A DNA stretch of 35,288 bases from Methanobacteriota archaeon (GTDB lineage Archaea > Thermoproteota > Thermoprotei_A > Sulfolobales > Sulfolobaceae). Below the pieces are notes generated by a model that searched no databases, was not told the origin of the DNA, and saw only the letters and a program-made list of their open reading frames with translations. Position numbers and translations under genes: made by a program. The DNA lies in assembly GCA_017857195.1 (NCBI GenBank), contig JAFMDM010000006.1:1-35288 (forward strand). Reading direction: 5' to 3'. Below, in pieces: positions 8,373 through 16,801 of this stretch; position 1 is the stretch's first letter; each line of letters begins with the position of its first letter.

Positions 8373-9490
8373 ATTTCTCAAGACTATGGGGTTCCCTCTC
8401 CAGGATCAAGCAGCTTCAGTTTGGGCTGATGTATAGTTCGGTGGTGGGGTTAGTTTACCCCCTGGTTCCCCTCTATCTTAAGGTGAGAGTTCTGGAGTTG
8501 AGTATAATACTCTCCTCCATTTCCATGAGTGCCTTCATATCCAGTATCTTATGGGGGAGAGTTGCCGACTCTCGGGAAAGAAGGAGAAAGGTGATATGGG
8601 CCACCACCCTAGGAGGAGCCCTTTCCTATGGATTTCTTGCCTTGAGCCCTCCCCTCCCTGTTTTCGTGGCCCTTTTGCTGATTGCGAACGCATTCACACC
8701 AGGCGTGGTTCCTGTTGCCATGGCTGCGGTCAGTGAGGCTGAGGACTCCCACTCTCGGATGGGTAGTTTTTGGATAGGCAGTTCCCTTGGCTATGCAGTA
8801 GGCACCATGGTCACAGGCTTCGCCTTGCAGAGATTTGGCGTTACACCTGCGTTCGCCACATCATCAATCATGCTGATACTAATCCTTCTCATAAATGGTC
8901 GTCCTTCTACCCCCCTTAGGAGAAATGAAGTTAAAGTGAGGGGAATATCAATTAAATTCTGGGTATTCACGTTGGTTACTGTTTTCTTCCTTTTCACTGA
9001 CGTGGCAAAGAACCTCTACATTCCACCCTTCTTCGCCTTTAAGCTCCATTTGGGGGACGCTTTCGCCACTGCCTCATTGTCAGTTGAGGCATTACTTGAG
9101 GTACCAACAATTCTACTGTTCAACAATCTCATTAAGAGGGCGGATTCCTGGAAGACCATGGGTTTGGGTGTTATTTTTGGGGCCATGTACCTTATCTTAA
9201 ACGCCACTGCCTTCAACTTGGTATCATCTCTACTGGACATGTGTTCCTATTGTCTCGTGTGGGGAGCTTTCAGCGTTTCAAGTACGACCATGGTTTCTAG
9301 GTTGAGCGGCCTGCAGAGCAGGGGGACAGCTTACGGAGTCTATAATGCCACCCTTCCATTGGCCAACGTAATGGGACCGCTCTATGTGGGAGCGTTCATA
9401 AATGAGCTGGGTTATAGGATGGGTTTAGTTACCATGTCTGTTCCGCTGATTGTGTTGGGGATGATCATGATCCTTTGGTGGAAGGTCTAG
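8357..9490 (+). CDS. MFS transporter
   Basis: This 377-residue polytopic membrane protein has about 11-12 hydrophobic segments. A motif-A-like loop, GRVADSRERRRKV, lies after the second segment (about residues 66-78) and is diagnostic of the major facilitator superfamily. It is probably the importer for the substrate of the three enzymes encoded just upstream. The GTG at 8357 sits directly behind agggag and overlaps the previous gene by 16 bp; a later ATG at 8429 would remove the first 24 residues and cut into the first membrane segment, so GTG is preferred. The operon ends here, followed by an R1 repeat. Substrate unknown. Confidence 0.8.
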   Translation: MGDTINFSRLWGSLSRIKQLQFGLMYSSVVGLVYPLVPLYLKVRVLELSIILSSISMSAFISSILWGRVADSRERRRKVIWATTLGGALSYGFLALSPPLPVFVALLLIANAFTPGVVPVAMAAVSEAEDSHSRMGSFWIGSSLGYAVGTMVTGFALQRFGVTPAFATSSIMLILILLINGRPSTPLRRNEVKVRGISIKFWVFTLVTVFFLFTDVAKNLYIPPFFAFKLHLGDAFATASLSVEALLEVPTILLFNNLIKRADSWKTMGLGVIFGAMYLILNATAFNLVSSLLDMCSYCLVWGAFSVSSTTMVSRLSGLQSRGTAYGVYNATLPLANVMGPLYVGAFINELGYRMGLVTMSVPLIVLGMIMILWWKV

Positions 9491-9512
9491 AATAGTTATC
9501 GAGAGTCTGTCC

Positions 9513-9652
9513 ATAGTGTCGAGCTTATTAGGATAAATTATCTCTCCCTTCAGAATATTATGTAATTGACATGAATTAATGAAGATCGTGTCGAGTTAGC
9601 AGATCTCGATAGATAGACCTCTGCTAATTTGCCTAATCAGTGCTGACACTGT
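9513..9652 (+). repeat. R1 repeat, copy 1 (MITE-like, degenerate terminal inverted repeats)
   Basis: This 140-bp intergenic element starts with atagtgtcgagc and ends with ctgacactgt, so its ends are imperfect inverted repeats. It shares ordered blocks with copies at 24017-24150 and 25878-25998: ttaggata and attatctctc near the left, tgacatgaattaa in the middle (identical in copy 3), and agatctcga towards the right (identical in copy 2). It lies between the MFS gene and the lacS promoter. No ORF is inside. A non-autonomous transposon or an old mobile-element end is the likely nature; a structured RNA is the alternative. Confidence 0.6.
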
Positions 9653-9680
9653 GGACACATTGGTCATCGAAGCAGAAGTG

Positions 9681-9688
9681 CTTAAAAT
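9681..9688 (+). promoter_or_regulatory. TATA box of lacS
   Basis: cttaaaat is centred about 26 nt upstream of the GTG at 9710. It fits a leaderless mRNA and lies 29 bp downstream of the R1 repeat end. Confidence 0.65.
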
Positions 9689-9709
9689 GGGCTCACATTA
9701 CACAACATT

Positions 9710-11155
9710 GTGCTATCCTTTCCAACCGACTTCAAATTCGGGTGGTCACAGGCAGGATTTCAGTCTGAGATGGGCCTCGGAGACGTGGATCCCAACAGTG
9801 ATTGGTTCAAGTGGGTTCATGATCGCGAGAACTTAGCGGCAGGTTTGGTAAGCGGTGACTTGCCTGAGGACGGTCCAGCATATTGGATGAATTATGAGAC
9901 ATTTCACAATAACGCAGTATCCATGGGTCTAACCATGGCGAGAATAGGGGTGGAGTGGTCCAGGCTCTTCCCAAATCCTCCCTCCACACCAACCTACGAG
10001 GAAAAGGAAGGAAGGGTGACCGACGTGAATGTTGATGACATAAAATTGCTGGACCAATACGTCAATAAAAAGGCCCTTGAACACTATAGACAGATATTCA
10101 AGGACCTGAAGTCCAGGGGGATTTACTTCGTCCTGAACCTATATCATTGGCCCATGCCCCTTTGGGCTCACGACCCCATTGCGGTGAGGAAGGGTCAACT
10201 GAATGGACCCATCGGGTGGCTAAGTACCGTCAACGTAGCTCACTTCGCCAGGTTCTCAGCTTATGTGGCATGGAAATTTGACGACCTGGTGGACGAATAC
10301 TCCACCATGAACGAGCCTAACGTGGTGTGGGGAAACGGCTACATGGGGGTGAGGTCAGGCTTCCCTCCTGGGTACCTGAGCTTTGAACTAATGGAAAAGG
10401 CCTTTAGGAACATTGTTCAAGCACACTGCAGGGCCTATGATGCAATAAAGTCTGTTACCAAAAAGCCTGTGGGCGTGATATATGCCAACACCGCCTTCGA
10501 GCCCCTAACTGAGGCTGATAGGGATGCCGCAGAGATGGCTGAAAGGGACGGGAGATGGAGGTTCTTTGACGCCATAATCCACGGCAAACTTGGAGACGAG
10601 ACCAGGGAGGACCTCAAGAATCGCCTAGATTGGATAGGGGTGAACTACTACACCAGAACCGTAATAAGGAAGAAGGGTGATGGATACGCAGGAGTTCCTG
10701 GATATGGGCATGGTTGTGAAAGGAACTCCCTAAGCCAAGACGGGAGGCCCACAAGTGACTTCGGTTGGGAGTTCTACCCAGAGGGGCTTCAGGACGTTCT
10801 GCTCAAGTATTGGCGCAGATATGGGCTGAGAATGTACGTCACTGAGAATGGAATATCGGACGAAGGGGACTATCAGAGACCGTACTACCTTACCACTCAC
10901 CTATACAACGTCAAAAAGGCCATTGAGGGAGGTGCAGACGTAAGAGGTTACCTCCACTGGTCCCTGACTGACAACTATGAGTGGGCCTCTGGATTCAGCC
11001 AAAGGTTCGGGTTAATTCAGGTGGACTACGAGAGTAAGAGGCAATTCTGGAGGCCAAGTGCCTTAGTTTATAAAGAGATCGCCAAAAACAGGGGAATACC
11101 AGACCACCTAGAGCATCTCAACAGAGTGCCTCCAATTAAGGGGCTAAGACGGTAG
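9710..11155 (+). CDS. lacS: GH1 beta-glycosidase (LacS)
   Basis: This 481-residue family 1 glycosidase hydrolyses beta-glucosides, beta-galactosides and short cello-oligosaccharides in the cytoplasm. The sequence follows Sulfolobus solfataricus LacS almost throughout, for example [15 protein letters not shown] at the N-terminus and a C-terminal EHLNRVPP segment. The catalytic acid/base is Glu202 in TMNEPN and the nucleophile Glu379 in VTENG. Length matches the family (489 in S. solfataricus). The start is GTG at 9710, supported by TATA spacing and by the family N-terminus MxSFP. It is the partner expected for the alpha-xylosidase upstream in degrading xyloglucan fragments. It is transcribed alone, as a small gene on the opposite strand follows. 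Confidence 0.97.
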   Translation: MLSFPTDFKFGWSQAGFQSEMGLGDVDPNSDWFKWVHDRENLAAGLVSGDLPEDGPAYWMNYETFHNNAVSMGLTMARIGVEWSRLFPNPPSTPTYEEKEGRVTDVNVDDIKLLDQYVNKKALEHYRQIFKDLKSRGIYFVLNLYHWPMPLWAHDPIAVRKGQLNGPIGWLSTVNVAHFARFSAYVAWKFDDLVDEYSTMNEPNVVWGNGYMGVRSGFPPGYLSFELMEKAFRNIVQAHCRAYDAIKSVTKKPVGVIYANTAFEPLTEADRDAAEMAERDGRWRFFDAIIHGKLGDETREDLKNRLDWIGVNYYTRTVIRKKGDGYAGVPGYGHGCERNSLSQDGRPTSDFGWEFYPEGLQDVLLKYWRRYGLRMYVTENGISDEGDYQRPYYLTTHLYNVKKAIEGGADVRGYLHWSLTDNYEWASGFSQRFGLIQVDYESKRQFWRPSALVYKEIAKNRGIPDHLEHLNRVPPIKGLRR

Positions 11156-11157
11156 GC

Positions 11158-11322
11158 CTAAAATATGAACCTATTACGAAGGGACTCCCTGACCTTCTCC
11201 AGGTACTCCCAGTCCTTCCTATACTCTGTCCTTAGGTACTCCTCTGGAAGCTCAGTTATATCAAACACCTTGAGCTCTCCATCTTTGTCCTTCTTTCTTG
11301 TTTGAACACCGGTGGTTATCAT
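11158..11322 (-). CDS. small charged hypothetical protein (54 aa)
   Basis: This short frame encodes 54 residues beginning MITTGVQTRKKDKDGELKVF and ending NRFIF. It is rich in Lys, Arg, Glu and Tyr, with a probable C-terminal helix around residues 24-52. The frame is clean, the codon use (AGG arginines, GAG glutamates) matches the real genes, and a TATA-like cttatacat lies at 11341-11349, about 23 nt upstream of the ATG. It is convergent with lacS, with stops 3 bp apart. I do not recognise a function; it could be a small conserved Sulfolobales protein. It has neither a signal peptide nor a membrane segment. Confidence 0.6.
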   Translation of the reverse strand: MITTGVQTRKKDKDGELKVFDITELPEEYLRTEYRKDWEYLEKVRESLRNRFIF

Positions 11323-11521
11323 TTCATATCACCTACTTTATGTATAAGTAAGTCCTCCCTATAAGATTTTCTCCCAAATGTCTAAGTTTTATGACAGATT
11401 GTTTAAACCCAGGACTCCATGATCTAAATTAGAAAACTAAATGGTGATGGAGAGTAGAGTTTCACCATGCTCCCATCGCATCTCTAAAGGTACTGGAGAG
11501 AGCGAACAGGTGACCTACGCA
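11323..11521. other. intergenic region between small gene and malA
   Basis: About 200 bp separate the divergent starts of the 54-aa gene and malA. It holds a TATA box for each (11341-11349 minus strand; 11521-11530 plus strand). No further gene or clear repeat was seen. Confidence 0.5.
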
Positions 11522-11530
11522 CTTAAATGG
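11521..11530 (+). promoter_or_regulatory. TATA box of malA
   Basis: acttaaatgg is centred about 26 nt upstream of the ATG at 11551, supporting a leaderless start. Confidence 0.65.
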
Positions 11531-11550
11531 GAATTCTCATATAGGGTAAT

Positions 11551-13566
11551 ATGCCTGATATGGAGGTTTCAAGGAAAGGAAAAGTCTTCAGGGTGAGGAT
11601 TAATCACCCTAGACCGCTTGTTCAGTTTCCATTTGAGGGATCGTCCACATCTCCCTCTGATCTTCCGGAGCAGCTTCAAATAACAGACCCCGCTTCTAGA
11701 ATATTTGAGGGGCGTCCACATGTCCTTCTACAGGGAAAGGGAATAGTAATACAGAGGAAGTTGGGAGTAAGGGAACATGTACTTGGGCTGGGGGAAAAGG
11801 CCTTTGACCTGGACAGAAGGAGGGTGACCGCTCAAATGTGGAACACTGACGTTGGAGGAGCCTATGGTTGGTACGTGGATCCGCTCTATAAGTCCATCAA
11901 TTTCTTCATTTGTGTTGAGGGGAGGAAAACCTTAGGGTACTTTATCAACTCTCCCTCAAAGGTCGTGATTGATGTTGGGAACTTGGACTATGACAGGGTG
12001 ACCATTTTCGTCCCCGAGGAATCCTTGGAGATGTTCGTGTTTCAAGGTGAGTCGGTGGAGGAGGTCTTGGAGGAGTATGTTGAACTTACCGGAAAGCCCT
12101 TCCTACTACCCGAGTGGGCATTAGGGTATCAAATAAGCAGGTACTCATACTTCCCCCAGGACTACGTGGTGAAGGTAGTGGAGGAACACATAAAGGGGGG
12201 TTTCAAGGTGAGTGCCATATACCTGGACATAGACTACATGGATAGATATAGGATGTTCACATGGGACAGGGAAAGGTTCCCCAACCCCAAGGAACTATCC
12301 GAGAAACTTCACTCGTTGGGTGTTAAACTGATCACAATTGTGAGTCCCTGTCTTAAGATGGAACAGGGCTATGAACCGTTCAAGGAGGCCCTGGGATGTT
12401 TCGTTGAGAGACCCACGGGCGAGATATATGTGGACAGAATGTGGCCAGGTTACTCCGCATGGTTGGACTTCCTCAATCCGAAGGCAAGGGAATGGTGGAG
12501 GGAAAAGATAGTGAACCTGCTCTCCCAAGGAGTGGACGCCATATGGTTGGACATGAATGAGCCGGCTGTTCTATTTAAGGAGAGCAAGACCATAGACGAG
12601 GACGCCCTTCACACCTTGGAGGATGGGACGAAGGTTCCCCACTCCTCAGCCCACAACGCTTACGCATACTATCAAGCCATGGCCACCCACGAGGCCCTCA
12701 GGGAGGTGAGAGGGGACGTTTTCATTCTGTCCAGAGCAGCCTACGCCGGTTCCCAGAGGTTCACGGCGGTGTGGACTGGGGACAATGTGTCAAGCTGGGA
12801 TGACCTGAGGTTGCAGTTGGTGTTAATACAGGGACTCTCGGTGAGCGGAATACCTTACGCTGGATGTGACATAGGTGGCTTCTCCTGGAGGTCTCCCAGG
12901 GCGCCTCCCCAGTGGTCCCCGGAGCTACTCACCAGATACTATCAAGCGGCACTATTCTTCCCACTATTTAGAAACCACAAGGCCAAGGCGGGAGTGGACC
13001 AGGAGGCATACACCTTACCAGACCCCTGGAAGGATAGGGTGAGGAGAGTGGTAAACTTAAGGTACGCTTTCATCCCCTTCCTCTCGGCGCTCACCCTTGA
13101 GGCCCACGAGAGAGGACATCCAATAATAAGACCCATGGCCTATCACTTCCAGGAGGACGAGAACGTTTACAGAATGGACGATGAGTTCATGATCGGTTCC
13201 CATATGCTTCAGGCGCCCATAGTTCAGCAAGGGGTTGAAAGCAGGGAGGTCTACCTACCAGCAGGGAAGTGGGCGGAGTTCTGGACAGGTGAGGTGTATC
13301 AGGGACCGATATGGGTTAAGTCCGTGTCCGAAATACCTCTTTATCTCAGGGAGGGTGCCATTGTACCCATGGATAATGGAGACGGACTTGACGTGGTAAC
13401 CTTCGGCGAGGGAGGAAGGATAATGTTAAGGGACTCAACCTTACTTACAACAGAAAAGGGAAGATTGACGTTCTCCAGGGAAGTTAAGGTGGGCGACGTC
13501 ATCGTGTTGAGGGGAGGTAGGAACACCAAGAGAGTTAGGTACGTCGTGAGAGAGGTGTCTATTTAA
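11551..13566 (+). CDS. malA: GH31 alpha-glucosidase (MalA)
   Basis: This 671-residue family 31 alpha-glucosidase releases glucose from maltose, malto-oligosaccharides and the non-reducing ends of dextrins in the cytoplasm. The N-terminal beta domain covers about residues 1-180, followed by the catalytic barrel. The nucleophile is Asp334 in IWLDMNEP and the acid/base Asp411 in WTGDNVSSWDD. The LxLGEKAFDLDRR segment at about 79-90 and the YLDIDYMDRYRMFTWD region match the MalA group, unlike the xylosidase at 2330-4345. Length is close to S. solfataricus MalA (693). The ATG at 11551 is supported by TATA spacing. It appears monocistronic. Confidence 0.95.
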   Translation: MPDMEVSRKGKVFRVRINHPRPLVQFPFEGSSTSPSDLPEQLQITDPASRIFEGRPHVLLQGKGIVIQRKLGVREHVLGLGEKAFDLDRRRVTAQMWNTDVGGAYGWYVDPLYKSINFFICVEGRKTLGYFINSPSKVVIDVGNLDYDRVTIFVPEESLEMFVFQGESVEEVLEEYVELTGKPFLLPEWALGYQISRYSYFPQDYVVKVVEEHIKGGFKVSAIYLDIDYMDRYRMFTWDRERFPNPKELSEKLHSLGVKLITIVSPCLKMEQGYEPFKEALGCFVERPTGEIYVDRMWPGYSAWLDFLNPKAREWWREKIVNLLSQGVDAIWLDMNEPAVLFKESKTIDEDALHTLEDGTKVPHSSAHNAYAYYQAMATHEALREVRGDVFILSRAAYAGSQRFTAVWTGDNVSSWDDLRLQLVLIQGLSVSGIPYAGCDIGGFSWRSPRAPPQWSPELLTRYYQAALFFPLFRNHKAKAGVDQEAYTLPDPWKDRVRRVVNLRYAFIPFLSALTLEAHERGHPIIRPMAYHFQEDENVYRMDDEFMIGSHMLQAPIVQQGVESREVYLPAGKWAEFWTGEVYQGPIWVKSVSEIPLYLREGAIVPMDNGDGLDVVTFGEGGRIMLRDSTLLTTEKGRLTFSREVKVGDVIVLRGGRNTKRVRYVVREVSI

Positions 13567-13597
13567 GAGGGGTGAATAGTTTCTTATCCAGTATATA

Positions 13598-13744
13598 ATG
13601 ACAATGGGATACACAGTTAACTGGATAGTTAGGGATAGCGTTCAAGAGTCCAAAGTGTATTGTGAAAATCTCAATAATATTCTGGTGTCCCTTATCCCTA
13701 TCCTATCTTCAGGAGATCTAGGGCAGGAGGCTGAGAAGAGATGA
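13598..13744 (+). CDS. possible small ORF downstream of malA (48 aa)
   Basis: A frame of 48 residues starts at ATG 13598 (second ATG at 13604) and reads MTMGYTVNWIVRDSVQES onward, ending EAEKR. Composition is plausible for a small soluble protein, with a Cys at residue 22. A TATA-like tatttaag (13559-13566) overlaps the malA stop but its spacing is loose. I recognise no family. It may be chance coding. Confidence 0.3.
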   Translation: MTMGYTVNWIVRDSVQESKVYCENLNNILVSLIPILSSGDLGQEAEKR

Positions 13745-13905
13745 ACTCTCCAATTTCAATTAACTGATCACAGGTTATCAACGACAGCTCTAATCGAGTA
13801 AACGTCTCTAAACGTAAGATAGGTCTCCAAGCGACAAGTGAATTCCCTCCACAGAAGGAATTCAAGTGTACACGATCTCTTCCTTTAGCCATGAGCTAAG
13901 ATAAC
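13745..13905. other. intergenic region before the alpha-mannosidase
   Basis: Apart from the possible small ORF at 13598-13744, the stretch from the malA stop to 13905 holds nothing that could be assigned. Confidence 0.4.
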
Positions 13906-13913
13906 ATTTTTAG
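13906..13913 (+). promoter_or_regulatory. TATA box of alpha-mannosidase gene
   Basis: atttttag is centred 27 nt upstream of the ATG at 13937, consistent with a leaderless transcript. Confidence 0.6.
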
Positions 13914-13936
13914 GTTAGTAAAGCTCATATTTCTTC

Positions 13937-16801
13937 ATGAGGACAGTTCAAGAACTTGAGGCCAGATTGAACTACGTATTGGCGTCTTCATTTAGACGTC
14001 CGAAATTCCTGTCGTGGGAGAGGAATGGAAATGTTGGAAGGGTTCAGGTGGACTCCTCTGGAAGGAACTATGAACTCATGGTGTTGAACTTTGCCGGGAG
14101 TGCCCTGGTAAAGTTGGACGGTAAACCACACTTCGAATTGGACAGATATCACTTGGCCGTGCCCGTACCTGCGGGGAGTCACGTGGTGACCGCAGAGTTC
14201 TCCAATCTAATGGACTTCGGGGAAAGGGTTGAGTTGAACATGGGTACCCCAGTGGGAGTGGAGAGGGATCCTGATGCTCTCAGGCTATGGATATACGGTA
14301 ACACGATATTAGATGTTGTGAGGAACGTTGGAGACAGGGAGGTGGAGGAGGACCTATTAGAACTACTCAGCAAGGCCATGAGCGTTGCCTCATTCAGGTC
14401 GGTCTCCAGGGACCAACTATTCTTGGCTGTCAGAGCCATGGGCCTACCCAGATGGGTGGAAAGGTTCCCGGCCTCCATAGACGACGACCTCTCTCAGGTT
14501 TATGTGGAAAACGATAATCCACATTACGGGAAGGCCCTGGAATTATTGAAGGAGGGATTAGGTGAGCTCAGGAGGAAGTACGGCAAGAGAGGCCTCTTGA
14601 TAGGTGTAGGACATGCTCACATAGATACTGCGTGGCTCTGGAACTTCGATGAGACCAGGAGGAAAGTCCATAGAACTTTTTCCACCGTGTTAACTCTCAT
14701 GGAAAGGTACGACTTTCATCACGTGCAGAGTGCCTCAATTTACTATGAGTGGTTAAAGGAGGATTACCCAGATCTCTTCCAGAGGGTAAAGGAGAGAGTG
14801 AAAGAGGGAAAATGGGAGCTCGCAGCCTCCTACGTGGAGACGGACACCAACATGGTGACTGGAGAATCCCTAGCGAGACAATTACTTTACTCGCAGAGGT
14901 TCTTCCAGAGGGAATTTGGCAGAAAGGCTGACGTGCTCTGGCTTCCTGATACGTTCGGTTTTGCCTCCACCTTACCTGAAATTGCCAGACTGGGTGGGGT
15001 AAAATATTTTGCGACTCATAAGGTATTCTGGAACGATACCAACGTTTTCCCATATAACATCTTCCATTGGGTCGCACCTGATGGTGGGAAGATTCCTGCG
15101 GTAGCCTTTGGGCATGGAAAGGGTGGGTATAACTCAGACTTCTCAGGGTCCAGCGTCCTTGAACAGTGGAGGAACTGGAAGGAAAAGGATCAGCCAATGC
15201 TTTACGCTTACGGGTACGGGGATGGTGGAGGAGGCCCAACAGAAGAGATGCTCCTGAGAGCTGAGGCGGTAAAGCAGCTCCCTATCCTTCCAGAGGTCTC
15301 CCTCGGCGGGGTAGGCGAGGAGATGCAAAAGATCAGCCCTAGGGAGGAGTGGAGGGGAGAGCTGTACGTAGAGACCCACAGGGGAGTCTTTACATCTCAC
15401 TCCATGATGAAGCAACTCAACAGGAGGGCTGAACTGTCATTGAGGGACGCTGAGCTTTGGTCTTCGTTGTCTGGAACCTATGACCGGGAGAAGTTCCAGA
15501 GGCTTTGGAAGGTTGTGCTCAAGGATCAATTCCATGATGTTCTCCCAGGTTCGGCCATAAGGGATGTTTATAAGGTTGCTTACAAGGAGTTGGAGGATGT
15601 GATCGGGGAAGCCAAAAGACTCAAGGAGGAGGCGCTGAGGAAGATGATAGGGGATGGAAATGATTTGTTTGTATGTAATTCCCTCCCCTGGGAACGGACA
15701 GAATTGGTGGATGCGGAAGGTTCCATGGTACTAACCAAGGCAGTTCCCATGGGTTGTACGAAAGTTTTGCCAGTGGAGAACAATGGAGATAGTGTAAGAG
15801 AGGAGAACGGCTCTCTGGTCCTCGACAACGGTACTCTGAGAGTTACAGTGTCCAGGGAGGGACTATTGGAGTCCGTTTTAGATATCAAGGAGGGAAGGGA
15901 GATCCTGAAGGGCCCAAGTAATAGGATAGTTATATACGAGAATATCCCAGGTCCCAACGACGCTTGGGACATTGAGAGGTCCTACCAGGAAACTTCAACC
16001 GAGGTGAAGGCCACTGAGGTACGTGCCTTGAACGCTGGGAAAATAGGGGTGATAAGGATAGTGAGGGAGTTCGGGGAAAACAGGATAGTTCAAGAGGTGA
16101 GGCTAACCCCCCTCTCGGACAGGATCGACTTCTTCACCTCGGTTAAAATGCGGGACAGGGAGCTCATGGTTAAGGCCCTATTCGACCTCAACATTAACGC
16201 CGAGCATTTCGTTGTAGATGCGCCTTTCGGTGTGACATGGAGACCAACACACACAAACACCTCGTGGGATGAGGCTAGATTTGAGGTCCCCATGCAGAAG
16301 TTCGTGGACCTCCAAGAGGGAGATTATGGAGTAGCTCTGCTAAACGATGGTAAATACGGTGTTTCTGTAAGGGGAAGTTCGGTGGGCATAACCATCACCA
16401 GGACGCCTATTTTCCCAGACCCGGCTACAGATCTGGAGGAGTTTTCCTTCACCTACTCTCTCCATCCACATAGGGGGTGGGCCCTAAGGAGGGCGTGGGA
16501 ACTTAACGTACCCTTAACTGTAATAAGGGGAGAGAAAGGTGTCACACCGCTCACAGTGGAGGGAGAGCTGATGCTTGAGGCAATTAAGGTAGCAGAGGAT
16601 GATAATTCGCTGGTGTTCAGGTTTTTTGAGTTCCAGAACAAGAGAGGAAAATGTAAACTGACTTTCAACAGGCCCGTATTGGAGGCGTGGAAGACCAACC
16701 TATTGGAGGAACCCACGGAAGGAGTTAAGAGTGAGGGAAGGACTGTAATCTTCACTTACAGTAACAGGGAGATAGTAAGTTTGAAGGTCAAACTAGGCTG
16801 A
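13937..16801 (+). CDS. GH38 alpha-mannosidase
   Basis: This 954-residue zinc-dependent family 38 glycosidase removes alpha-linked mannose from oligosaccharides or glycan chains. The catalytic domain covers roughly residues 215-600. It shows GHAHIDTAW at 225-233 with zinc ligands His228 and Asp230, the nucleophile and zinc ligand Asp303 in ETDTNMVTGES, the WLPDTFGFAS segment at 336-344, and GYGDGGGGPT further on. The C-terminal third is the beta-sandwich region of the family. No signal peptide is seen, so it is probably cytoplasmic. The ATG at 13937 fits TATA spacing. Its 3' end overlaps the convergent dehydrogenase gene by 14 bp. A homologue of this type lies in the equivalent sugar-gene cluster of S. 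solfataricus. Roles in demannosylation of own glycoproteins or in scavenging mannosides are both possible. Confidence 0.95.
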   Translation: MRTVQELEARLNYVLASSFRRPKFLSWERNGNVGRVQVDSSGRNYELMVLNFAGSALVKLDGKPHFELDRYHLAVPVPAGSHVVTAEFSNLMDFGERVELNMGTPVGVERDPDALRLWIYGNTILDVVRNVGDREVEEDLLELLSKAMSVASFRSVSRDQLFLAVRAMGLPRWVERFPASIDDDLSQVYVENDNPHYGKALELLKEGLGELRRKYGKRGLLIGVGHAHIDTAWLWNFDETRRKVHRTFSTVLTLMERYDFHHVQSASIYYEWLKEDYPDLFQRVKERVKEGKWELAASYVETDTNMVTGESLARQLLYSQRFFQREFGRKADVLWLPDTFGFASTLPEIARLGGVKYFATHKVFWNDTNVFPYNIFHWVAPDGGKIPAVAFGHGKGGYNSDFSGSSVLEQWRNWKEKDQPMLYAYGYGDGGGGPTEEMLLRAEAVKQLPILPEVSLGGVGEEMQKISPREEWRGELYVETHRGVFTSHSMMKQLNRRAELSLRDAELWSSLSGTYDREKFQRLWKVVLKDQFHDVLPGSAIRDVYKVAYKELEDVIGEAKRLKEEALRKMIGDGNDLFVCNSLPWERTELVDAEGSMVLTKAVPMGCTKVLPVENNGDSVREENGSLVLDNGTLRVTVSREGLLESVLDIKEGREILKGPSNRIVIYENIPGPNDAWDIERSYQETSTEVKATEVRALNAGKIGVIRIVREFGENRIVQEVRLTPLSDRIDFFTSVKMRDRELMVKALFDLNINAEHFVVDAPFGVTWRPTHTNTSWDEARFEVPMQKFVDLQEGDYGVALLNDGKYGVSVRGSSVGITITRTPIFPDPATDLEEFSFTYSLHPHRGWALRRAWELNVPLTVIRGEKGVTPLTVEGELMLEAIKVAEDDNSLVFRFFEFQNKRGKCKLTFNRPVLEAWKTNLLEEPTEGVKSEGRTVIFTYSNREIVSLKVKLG

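Noticed and set aside
14697-15239. 180-codon frame opposite the alpha-mannosidase
   Set aside because: It is antisense to a strongly conserved catalytic domain, with unnatural composition rich in Arg, Pro and Ser.
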